64,000 nt of DNA. Source: Nocardia sp. CNY236 (GTDB lineage: Bacteria; Actinomycetota; Actinomycetes; Mycobacteriales; Mycobacteriaceae). A program made the position numbers and the translations under genes. The notes below the pieces were generated by a model, which saw nothing but the letters and a program-made list of their open reading frames with translations, had not been told where the DNA came from and ran no database searches. This document shows positions 16,133 to 23,008 of the stretch, one piece after another; within the stretch, counting starts at the first letter, position 1, and every line of letters starts with the position of its first letter. Location of the stretch: assembly GCF_000482385.1 (NCBI RefSeq), contig NZ_KI519393.1, positions 214,393 to 278,392 of the forward strand, in the 5' to 3' direction.

Positions 16133-16777
16133 TCAGACTCCCTGTCCCGCGCGGGCGCGCAGCATACCCGCGGGAGCTACGTCCTCGAGCGGCAGGCCGC
16201 GGCGGGCCGCCACCGCTTCCGGACGTTGCAACTGCTTGAGCGCGTCCACCGTCGCGTGCACGACGTTGATCGCGTTGTCGCTACCGAGCGACTTGGCCAG
16301 AATGTCGTGAATGCCCGCGCACTCGAGCACGGCGCGGGCAGCGCCGCCGGCGATCACACCGGTACCGGGCGAAGCCGGCCGCAGCATGACCACACCGGCC
16401 GCGGCCTCACCTTGCACCGGGTGGGTGATGGTCGAGCCGATCATCGGGACCCGGAAGAAGCCCTTACGCGCCTCTTCGACGCCCTTCTGGATGGCCGCGG
16501 GAACTTCTTTCGCCTTGCCGTAGCCGACGCCGACCAATCCATTGCCGTCGCCGACGATCACCAGGGCGGTGAAGCTGAAGCGACGACCACCCTTGACCAC
16601 TTTGGAGACGCGATTGATCGCAACGACCCGCTCGAGCTGGTTCTTCTCCGCAGAACTGTCACGGCGGTCGCCGCCGCGACGGTCGCCGCCACGGCGGTTG
16701 TCCCGACCGCCTTCGGGGGCACTGCCATTCTGTCCGGCGGGTCCGCTTCCGCCGTCACGCCTCTGACGTCCCGGCAT
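16133..16777 (-). CDS. rpsE: 30S ribosomal protein S5
   Basis: 214 residues. A Gly/Arg/Asp-rich extension of ~45 residues, typical of actinobacteria, precedes the S5 core: LERVVAINRVSKVVKGGRRFSFTALVIVGDGNGLVGVGYGKAKEVPAAI, then the C-terminal GGAARAVLECAGIHDILAKSLGS. S5 helps shape the decoding site and mRNA entry. AAGGAACG precedes the ATG at 16777. Confidence 0.97.
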   Translation of the reverse strand: MPGRQRRDGGSGPAGQNGSAPEGGRDNRRGGDRRGGDRRDSSAEKNQLERVVAINRVSKVVKGGRRFSFTALVIVGDGNGLVGVGYGKAKEVPAAIQKGVEEARKGFFRVPMIGSTITHPVQGEAAAGVVMLRPASPGTGVIAGGAARAVLECAGIHDILAKSLGSDNAINVVHATVDALKQLQRPEAVAARRGLPLEDVAPAGMLRARAGQGV

Positions 16778-16808
16778 CAGACGTTCCTTCCGTTCGTGTT
16801 TGCCATCA

Positions 16809-17216
16809 TCAGAACTTCAACCCACCTTCACGAGCGGCATCGGCCATGGCCGCGATCCGGCCGTGATAGTCGTGGCCACCGCGATCGAAGACCACGGCCT
16901 CGATACCGTCGTTCTTGGCGCGCTCGGCCAGGAGTTGCCCGACCTTTTTGGCCTTCGCCTTCTTGTCTCCATCCAACGCGCGCACCTCGGTTTCGAGGGT
17001 GGAGGCGTCGGCGAGGGTCACACCGATCGAGTCGTCGACCAACTGTGCGCGCAGATGCCGGGACGAGCGGTTGACCACCAGGCGCGGCCGATCGGCAGTG
17101 CCGACGATCTTCTTGCGCAGACGCGCATGCCGGCGCGCCCGCGACAGCCGGCGCTGGGTCGACACGTCCTTGCCCAGTGGTGTGCGCTTTGCCTTCTGGT
17201 TTTCGGTTTGCGCCAT
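16809..17216 (-). CDS. rplR: 50S ribosomal protein L18
   Basis: 135 residues. RRLSRARRHARLRKKIVGTADRPRLVVNRSSRHLRAQLVDD and the C-terminal FDRGGHDYHGRIAAMADAAREGGLKF are diagnostic of L18, which binds 5S rRNA. The ATG at 17216 lies two bases past the rplF stop; a GTG two codons upstream is an alternative with poorer spacing. Confidence 0.97.
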   Translation of the reverse strand: MAQTENQKAKRTPLGKDVSTQRRLSRARRHARLRKKIVGTADRPRLVVNRSSRHLRAQLVDDSIGVTLADASTLETEVRALDGDKKAKAKKVGQLLAERAKNDGIEAVVFDRGGHDYHGRIAAMADAAREGGLKF

Positions 17217-17218
17217 GA

Positions 17219-17758
17219 TCACTTACCTGTCTTTCCGACCTTGCGCCGAATGACCTCGCCGGCATAGCGGATGCCTTTGCCCTTGTACGGGTCGGGCTTG
17301 CGAAGGCCGTGGATGACTGCCGAGATCTGCCCGACCTTCTGCTTGTCGATTCCGGACACGGAGAACTTGGTGGGTGATTCCACTGCGAAGGTGATACCCT
17401 CGGGCGCCTCGATCGGAACCGGATGGCTGTAGCCCAGAGCGAACTCGAGGTTCTGCCCCTTGAGCGCGACACGGTAGCCGACGCCGAAGATCTCCATCTT
17501 CTTCTCGTAGCCCTGGGTGACGCCAACGATCATGTTCGACACCAGAGTGCGGGTCAGGCCGTGCAGTGCGCGACTGCGGCGTTCGTCGTCCGGACGGGTC
17601 ACCTCGAGCTGACCATCCTCGCTCTTGGCGACGGTGATCGGCTCGGAGACGGTCAGCGACAGCGTGCCCTTGGGGCCCTTCACCGACACATCCTGCCCGT
17701 CGATGGAAACGTCGACGCCGGTCGGGATGGCGATGGGCTTCTTACCAATACGCGACAT
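17219..17758 (-). CDS. rplF: 50S ribosomal protein L6
   Basis: 179 residues: MSRIGKKPIAIPTGVDVSID, the two repeated L6 folds, and the end RKPDPYKGKGIRYAGEVIRRKVGKTGK. It sits at the factor-binding site of the 50S subunit. Order S8-L6-L18 is conserved. Confidence 0.97.
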   Translation of the reverse strand: MSRIGKKPIAIPTGVDVSIDGQDVSVKGPKGTLSLTVSEPITVAKSEDGQLEVTRPDDERRSRALHGLTRTLVSNMIVGVTQGYEKKMEIFGVGYRVALKGQNLEFALGYSHPVPIEAPEGITFAVESPTKFSVSGIDKQKVGQISAVIHGLRKPDPYKGKGIRYAGEVIRRKVGKTGK

Positions 17759-17771
17759 TGTCCTGACTCCC

Positions 17772-18170
17772 TTACCAGACGTAGGCGAGGACTTCGCCGC
17801 CCACGCCCTGCTTGGCCGCCTGCCGGTCGGTCAGCAGACCGGAGGACGTGGAGATGATCGCCACGCCGAGGCCGCCGAGCACCTTGGGCAGGTTGGTCGA
17901 TTTCGCGTACACGCGCAGACCGGGCTTGGAGACCCGTCGAACGCCGGCGAGGCTGCGCTCACGGCTCGGGCCGTACTTGAGATCCACGACGAGGGTCTTG
18001 CCCACCGTCGCGTCCTCGGTCCGGTAGTCGGCGATGTAGCCCTCGCGCTTGAGGATCTCGGCGATGTTCGCCTTGAGCTTCGAGTGCGGGGCCTTCACCT
18101 GATCGTGGTACGCCGAGTTGGCGTTGCGCAGACGCGTCAGGAAGTCTGCGATCGGATCGGTCATGGTCAT
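17772..18170 (-). CDS. rpsH: 30S ribosomal protein S8
   Basis: 132 residues from ATG 18170 (MTMTDPIADFLTRLRNANSA). A second ATG two codons later also fits; AGGTCGAACC precedes the first. The ending STSSGLLTDRQAAKQGVGGEVLAYVW is the RNA-binding C-terminus. S8 is a primary 16S binder and, in enterobacteria, the autogenous repressor of the spc operon. Here it is the first gene of its transcript, with a strong hairpin in its leader (18213-18240). Confidence 0.97.
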   Translation of the reverse strand: MTMTDPIADFLTRLRNANSAYHDQVKAPHSKLKANIAEILKREGYIADYRTEDATVGKTLVVDLKYGPSRERSLAGVRRVSKPGLRVYAKSTNLPKVLGGLGVAIISTSSGLLTDRQAAKQGVGGEVLAYVW

Positions 18171-18212
18171 GGTTCGACCTGGACACCTTTCTCGCTGCGG
18201 TTCCCATACAAC

Positions 18213-18240
18213 GTCGCTACGCATGTCGGTGCGTAGCGAC
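18213..18240 (-). promoter_or_regulatory. Hairpin in the rpsH leader
   Basis: Perfect ten-base arms GTCGCTACGC / GCGTAGCGAC with an eight-base loop end 43 bases upstream of the rpsH start. Possible roles are termination of upstream read-through or an autoregulatory target for S8. No T-run follows. Confidence 0.5.
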
Positions 18241-18669
18241 CGTGGGCCTACAACAATTCGGATGGTCCGGCCGGCAGGTGCCGACCGGAGGAGGCTCGAT
18301 CACCCGAGACGCCACACGCATGCGGACATGACGGACCCCAGGCAACCGCCCTAGTGTAGGCATCGCCGCCGCCAACGCAAAATCCAGGTCCGGGCGCGGC
18401 GACCCGGCGCACGCACCATGACCAGGTCCTGTCAGCGTGGAACTCCCGGCCGACATGGTCGCACTCCCGGCCGACATGGTCGAACTCCCGGCCGACATGG
18501 AGGACACCGAGCGCGCTAGCGGAGGCCGAGCCGGCAAATGGTCACCGAAGGATTCCGATGCCATTGCGATCGGCTTCCCGATCTCCATACCGTGGCCGGA
18601 ACTCGAGTTCTGAAATGCGACCGCCGGCGGTCGATCACACGGTACCCACACGCCTGCGGTGCGACTACG
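18241..18669. other. Spacer between the methyltransferase stop and rpsH
   Basis: About 430 bases holding a three-copy 21-bp direct repeat and no convincing gene. A minus-strand frame at 18217-18651 spans the repeat (SMSAGSST units) but lacks a ribosome-binding site and runs over the rpsH leader hairpin, so I leave it out. The rpsH promoter should lie here. Confidence 0.5.
18441..18500. repeat. Three tandem 21-bp repeats
   Basis: The unit ACTCCCGGCCGACATGGTCG(C/A) is repeated at 18442, 18463 and 18484, almost without change, with the last copy truncated. It is noncoding by my reading. It resembles a small minisatellite and may vary in copy number. Confidence 0.85.
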
Positions 18670-19413
18670 CTAGTCGACATCCGCTACGACCAGTCGGTAT
18701 CCGGCATCGAATTCCCGACGATCGAGCAGATCGCCGTTGCGGACCTGCCATGCTCCGGTCTGCAGATCGGCTCGCAGTCGCTCGAGTCCGGCGTGCACGA
18801 GAGTGCGCGGAGTGAGCGTCATCAGCGACATTCCGGCCTGTACCTCCGAGGCGAGATAGGCGTGCGGCCGTTGCCAGAAAGCAGCTCCGAAACCATCGGT
18901 ACAGTCGGCGGGAACGGCGACCGGATGGATCGTGACGACGCCGGGAAGTAGCCGGTCGAAGTGGTCCAGCGGCACGGCCAGCTCGGCATCGGTAGTGGCC
19001 GCGGCGGGTAGATAGTCGCGCAGTAGCCAGAATTCGCGCATCACTTGGTGGTCCCAGGTGAGAAGCACGATTCGCCGGCGGGTGATCCGCACGAGTTCGG
19101 CCAATCCCTGCTCGAGCCGATCCCAGTGGTGCACGGTGAGTACGGCCAGCGCAGCATCGACGGATTTGCTGCGAATCGGGAGCGCCTCGGCGACCGCGCG
19201 CACCGCCAGCACCGCATCCCGCGGTCGTTGGGCGATCATCACATGGCTGGGTTCGACAGCGACAACTGTGTGGGGTGGCTCGTAAGATCCCGCGCCGGCC
19301 CCGATATTGGCCACCGACCGCATGTCCGACAACTGGCGCCAGATCTGCTCGGCGATACGTGGATCTGGCTGGCGAGTACGCGAGTACGTCTGACCAGTGC
19401 GGTCGTACAACAT
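18670..19413 (-). CDS. Class I SAM-dependent methyltransferase
   Basis: 247 residues from ATG 19413, which has AGAGGA five bases upstream; the open frame extends further upstream without a site or conserved sequence. Motif I is VANIGAGAGSYEP, followed by the acidic strand-2 end VAVEPSHVMIAQRP, then AVRAVAEALPIRSKSVDAALAVLTVHHW (motifs II-III of the UbiE/Methyltransf_11 group). The substrate cannot be told. It lies with the MBL hydrolase in a 3-kb insertion between rpsN and rpsH; 314 bases separate the two, so an operon is uncertain. Confidence 0.85.
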   Translation of the reverse strand: MLYDRTGQTYSRTRQPDPRIAEQIWRQLSDMRSVANIGAGAGSYEPPHTVVAVEPSHVMIAQRPRDAVLAVRAVAEALPIRSKSVDAALAVLTVHHWDRLEQGLAELVRITRRRIVLLTWDHQVMREFWLLRDYLPAAATTDAELAVPLDHFDRLLPGVVTIHPVAVPADCTDGFGAAFWQRPHAYLASEVQAGMSLMTLTPRTLVHAGLERLRADLQTGAWQVRNGDLLDRREFDAGYRLVVADVD

Positions 19414-19727
19414 CGCATCCTCTGTTCTACCGGTGACAGACCGACAGTGGACGTGATCATGGAAAGCATGTACCGGCTCCGACATTCTAGCTGTCGAACC
19501 CAGCCGAACTCGCTGTCGAGTGCAGCCGAAGTAGGTGCGCGCGATGATTGTTCGTTCTGTCGCCATGGGTCTGGTCACCGGAATTTCTTGACCCTAGCGA
19601 CTATTCGAAGTAGCAGCAGGGCTCTGGCGGGAGAAGTCCAGACAATTCTCCTCGAAACGGAACAGCGACTTCAGCACCAAATGTCGAGGCGAATGTGCCT
19701 GTAGTGGCAGGTAACTCCGCGCCTGGG
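19414..19727. other. Spacer between MBL hydrolase and methyltransferase genes
   Basis: 314 bases. A TTGACC at about 19587-19592 on the plus strand could be a -35, but no coding frame follows in that direction. I see nothing else assignable. Confidence 0.4.
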
Positions 19728-20930
19728 CTAGCGCATACCCTTTTCTGCCAGCTCTTTCTTGAATGCCTCGATCTCAGGAATGCCGATGATCGTGTCCTCG
19801 AGCCAGGCCGACAGGCCGTGCATCACACTCGCGTCCTGGTTGGCACCGCCCTTGCTGGCCAGATACGCCCGATCGGAGATCAGGAACGGCGCGGGCTCGA
19901 AAGCGGCCATTCGAGAAACGATCTGCTGGGGCGTCACATTGACGATCGTGAAGTCCTGGGCGAGCAGCACTGGGCCGTCGTAGCCGGTGCGGACGCCGTC
20001 GAGGATCGGCTGTGGAGTGCCCGGGGCGATGATCGAGTGATAGCCCACGGCCAAGCGAGGCCGCGTCGATGCGAAGACCCTCGCCGCGGCCTGCGGCGAG
20101 GTGTGCTTGGTCCAGGCCACGATCTTGGCCATTTGCTCGGTCCACCCCATCTCCTCGACATACGTCTGGGGTGCATTGAAGATCTCGTGGATGAGTACGT
20201 CGACGCCCTGGCTGTGCTCGACGGTCAGGGTCGAGGGCTCGCAGTCACCGGCGAACACCATCGACAGACCGTTCCAATCGAGTCGGTAACCGACCGCGCC
20301 GTCGATACCGTGCGGGACGGGAAAGGACGTCACCCGGGCGCCCTGCTCGTCGTAGACGACCTGGGAGCGTTGGAAGGCGAACTCGTGCGCGACGACTTCG
20401 AAGCCACGAGGGTCGAGCTGGCCCTTCTTGCTGCGGTCGTGCCAGGCGGTCATCCGCAGCATGTTCTCCACCAACGCGTTGATCCCCAGTTCGGGACGCT
20501 GGCCGGTGGGTCCGAACACATTCATCGGCTCCAAGCGCCCGTTGGATTGACCGAAGTCGTAGTAGACCATCAGGTCACCGATATGGTCGATGTGATAGTG
20601 AGTGATGAAGAATTTGTTGGCCTTGTGGTAGGGCACGCGCATGTGGTTGAACGCGCTGTTGGTACCTGCGCCGACATCGAAGTGGAAGACCTCGTCGTTG
20701 CCCAGTTCCACCATGAACCCGGCGCAGCCTTGGCCGCGCCGCGCGGGGTATCCGGTTCCCAGAGCGGTGATCCGCATTTCGTCGGGACCGAGTGGTTCGG
20801 CGCCCGCAACGTAGACATCCGGGTACTTCTTCGGCGTGGCGCCGGGAGCGGCTTTGGTCACGACAGGAGTTGCGGTCAACGGCCGAGAGCCATACGGCTG
20901 CGGCAACTGCTCAGATATCGCCGAGACCAC
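19728..20930 (-). CDS. MBL-fold metallo-hydrolase (GntH-like)
   Basis: 400 residues from a GTG with GGGGTGATC upstream. The zinc motif HxHxDH is complete in THYHIDHIGDL (H111, H113, D115, H116); later ligands are likely in PVPHGIDG, VFAGDCEPS and VGYHS. The pattern YPDVYVAGAEPLGPDEMRITALGTGYP and the unusual length match the group annotated as GntH after the guanitoxin pathway, though this name is recalled rather than checked. The N-terminal 30 residues have no clear signal sequence. Beyond metal-dependent hydrolysis the reaction is unknown. Confidence 0.8.
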   Translation of the reverse strand: MVSAISEQLPQPYGSRPLTATPVVTKAAPGATPKKYPDVYVAGAEPLGPDEMRITALGTGYPARRGQGCAGFMVELGNDEVFHFDVGAGTNSAFNHMRVPYHKANKFFITHYHIDHIGDLMVYYDFGQSNGRLEPMNVFGPTGQRPELGINALVENMLRMTAWHDRSKKGQLDPRGFEVVAHEFAFQRSQVVYDEQGARVTSFPVPHGIDGAVGYRLDWNGLSMVFAGDCEPSTLTVEHSQGVDVLIHEIFNAPQTYVEEMGWTEQMAKIVAWTKHTSPQAAARVFASTRPRLAVGYHSIIAPGTPQPILDGVRTGYDGPVLLAQDFTIVNVTPQQIVSRMAAFEPAPFLISDRAYLASKGGANQDASVMHGLSAWLEDTIIGIPEIEAFKKELAEKGMR

Positions 20931-21134
20931 CCGATCACCCCGCTATCCATCGACGCTCTGGCTGCCGAGGTCGGTGCCGCCGTACCGAGGTCGGCGCTGC
21001 CGGGACTCCGAGACTTTCCGACCCTTCGAGCATACGCCGGCTGGAGCGGCACACCTGGTCGAATCGACCCCGCTAGGGCAACTGTCGCCGAGCCATCGGC
21101 TGAAGGGGACCCGGTCTGCGGTGGGTGCCCAGAG

Positions 21135-21176
21135 ACACCCGGGCACGGACGGCCGTTGCCGTCCGTGCCTGGGTGT
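21135..21176 (-). terminator. Strong terminator after rpsN
   Basis: Eighteen-base arms (21135-21152 and 21159-21176) pair with a single G-U wobble around a six-base loop, 30 bases past the rpsN stop. It should end the rplN-rplX-rplE-rpsN transcript and isolate the MBL hydrolase gene. Confidence 0.8.
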
Positions 21177-21206
21177 ACGCGTGCCCGTGCGCGCTACGGG
21201 GTCAGC

Positions 21207-21392
21207 TCACCAGGAGCTCTTGTGCACGCCGGGCAGCTCGCCGCGGTGTGCCATCTCGCGCAGGCAGACGCGGCAGAGACCGAACTTGCGGTACACCGCG
21301 TGCGGGCGGCCGCACCGCTGGCAGCGGGTGTAGGCGCGCACCGCGAACTTCGGCTTGGCGTTGGCCTTGTTGACCAGTGCTTTCTTTGCCAT
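21207..21392 (-). CDS. rpsN: 30S ribosomal protein S14, zinc-binding (type Z)
   Basis: 61 residues, MAKKALVNKANAKPKFAVRA, with the zinc ribbon CQRCGRPHAVYRKFGLCRVCLREMAHRGELPGVHKSSW (CxxC...CxxC). This is the short C+ form, also called rpsZ. Zinc-free S14 forms are longer and lack the cysteines, so zinc supply may govern use of this copy. It follows rplE by four bases. Confidence 0.97.
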   Translation of the reverse strand: MAKKALVNKANAKPKFAVRAYTRCQRCGRPHAVYRKFGLCRVCLREMAHRGELPGVHKSSW

Positions 21393-21396
21393 GTGC

Positions 21397-21960
21397 TCAG
21401 TTCTCCTTGAACGGGAAGCCGAGGTGCTTGAGCAGGGCACGGCCTTCTTCGTTGTTGGTCGCAGAGGTAACCACAGTAATATCCATTCCGCGCGGGCGGT
21501 CGATCTTGTCCACGTCGATCTCGTGGAACATCGACTGCTCACTCAGGCCGAAGGTGTAGTTGCCGTTGCCATCGAACTGCTTCGGCGACAGGCCACGGAA
21601 GTCGCGGATACGGGGGAGCGCGATGGAGACCAAACGGTCGAGGAACTCCCACATGCGGTCGCCGCGCAGGGTGACCTTCGCACCGATCGGCATACCCTCG
21701 CGCAGCTTGAACTGCGCGATGGACTTGGTCGCCCGGCGGATCTGCGGCTTCTGGCCGGTGATCGACGCCAGGTCCTGGACCGCGCCATTGATCAGTTTCG
21801 CATCACGTGCGGCGTCGCCGACACCCATGTTGACGACGACCTTCACCACGCCCGGGATCTGCATCACGTTCGCGTAGCCGAATTCTTCGTGCAGTGCGTC
21901 CCGGATTTCTTCACGGTAGCGCTGCTTGAGCCGAGGCTGCACTTTTTCCGTCGTGGTCAT
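21397..21960 (-). CDS. rplE: 50S ribosomal protein L5
   Basis: 187 residues with the L5 signatures LKQRYREEIRDALHEEFGYANVMQIPGVVKVVVNMGVGDAA, GQKPQIRRATKSIAQFKLREGMPIG and GMDITVVTSATNNEEGRALLKHLGFPF. It binds 5S rRNA and contacts P-site tRNA. It is one base from the rplX stop. Confidence 0.97.
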   Translation of the reverse strand: MTTTEKVQPRLKQRYREEIRDALHEEFGYANVMQIPGVVKVVVNMGVGDAARDAKLINGAVQDLASITGQKPQIRRATKSIAQFKLREGMPIGAKVTLRGDRMWEFLDRLVSIALPRIRDFRGLSPKQFDGNGNYTFGLSEQSMFHEIDVDKIDRPRGMDITVVTSATNNEEGRALLKHLGFPFKEN

Positions 21961-21961
21961 A

Positions 21962-22279
21962 TCAGATGTCCTTCCCGTTCTTACGGGAGATCCGGACCCG
22001 CTTACCGCTCTCCTCGTCGGTGCGGTAGCCGATGCGGGCCGGCTTGCCGTCCGAGTCGACGACCATCACGTTGGACACGTGGATCGGAGCTTCCTGGGTC
22101 ACGATGCCTCCCGAGGAGGCGCCGCGCTGGTTGGCGGAGTTCGCGACGTGCTTCTTGATCCGGTTCACGCCCTCGACGAGGACTCGGTTCTCCTGGGGGA
22201 AGGCCTTGATGACCTTACCCTTGGCGCCCTTGTCCTTGCCGGAGACCACGAGCACCGTGTCACCCTTGTGCACCTTCAT
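21962..22279 (-). CDS. rplX: 50S ribosomal protein L24
   Basis: 105 residues: MKVHKGDTVLVVSGKDKGAKGKVIKAFPQENRVLVEGVNRIKKH is the KOW motif of L24, an early assembly initiator at the tunnel exit. It is one base downstream of the rplN stop. Confidence 0.97.
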   Translation of the reverse strand: MKVHKGDTVLVVSGKDKGAKGKVIKAFPQENRVLVEGVNRIKKHVANSANQRGASSGGIVTQEAPIHVSNVMVVDSDGKPARIGYRTDEESGKRVRISRKNGKDI

Positions 22280-22280
22280 C

Positions 22281-22649
22281 TCAGAGCACCTCCGGGGCCA
22301 GCGAGACGATCTTCATGAACCTCTTGTCGCGCAGTTCGCGGCCGACCGGGCCGAAGATGCGAGTGCCGCGCGGATCGTTGTCCGCCTTGATCAGCACAGC
22401 AGCGTTCTCGTCGAAGCGAATGTAGGAACCGTCCGGGCGGCGACGCTCCTTGGCGGTGCGCACGACGACGGCCTTCACCACGTCACCCCGCTTGACGTTA
22501 CCGCCGGGGATGGCGTCCTTCACGGTGGCGACGATGACATCGCCGATACCGGCATAGCGACGCGACGAACCGCCGAGAACGCGGATGCAGAGGATCTCCT
22601 TCGCACCCGTGTTGTCGGCGACGCGCAGTCGCGACTCCTGCTGAATCAC
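22281..22649 (-). CDS. rplN: 50S ribosomal protein L14
   Basis: 122 residues from a GTG at 22649, which has GGAGG eight bases upstream: VIQQESRLRVADNTGAKEIL, GGSSRRYAGIGDVIVATVK and the end RFMKIVSLAPEVL. This is the standard L14 length. Normally it follows rpsQ directly; here rpsQ lies 29 kb away, so rplN opens a separate transcript. Confidence 0.97.
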   Translation of the reverse strand: MIQQESRLRVADNTGAKEILCIRVLGGSSRRYAGIGDVIVATVKDAIPGGNVKRGDVVKAVVVRTAKERRRPDGSYIRFDENAAVLIKADNDPRGTRIFGPVGRELRDKRFMKIVSLAPEVL

Positions 22650-22831
22650 TTCAGCGTCCTCCTTGACCTGGACGTAGTAGCACGCCGGATTGCCGACCCG
22701 ACGGGCATGGTCGGTTGCTTCTCCGAACGCGCGCCTGCCGGCGGCCTCCTCGGTCCGAACGTGGAACGCGGAACCAGCCACCAGGGGTTCGCTGCCGGAT
22801 TGCGGGCACACCTCCCGCGAGCAACCGGTTC

Positions 22832-22860
22832 AGTGTATGGGAATCCGCAGGTCACCCCAA
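22832..22860 (-). promoter_or_regulatory. Candidate promoter of the rplN operon
   Basis: On the minus strand TTGGGG (22860-22855) and TACACT (22837-22832) are 17 bases apart, a sigma-70-like pair about 180 bases before rplN. A hairpin (CACCCC-aaatcg-GGGGTG, 22853-22870) overlaps the -35. The rest of the 22650-23008 divergent spacer shows nothing else. Confidence 0.35.
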
Positions 22861-23008
22861 ATCGGGGGTGGCCGTGTCGAGGGTGCTGCCGCACGTCACG
22901 ACTGCAGGGGCTATTTCGATCCGCACAGAAGGCGCACCGGTAGTCTCGATCCCCAACAGTGCTGTGCACAAATATCGGCGGCACCGCCGCATCGGGGAGA
23001 GGATTCTC

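Noticed and set aside
18217..18651. 144-codon minus-strand frame containing SMSAGSST repeats
   Set aside because: No ribosome-binding site; it is carried by a 21-bp tandem repeat and runs through the rpsH leader hairpin.
19695..21410. 571-codon plus-strand frame across the MBL hydrolase and rpsN
   Set aside because: It lies antisense to two well-supported genes and shows no protein-like domains.
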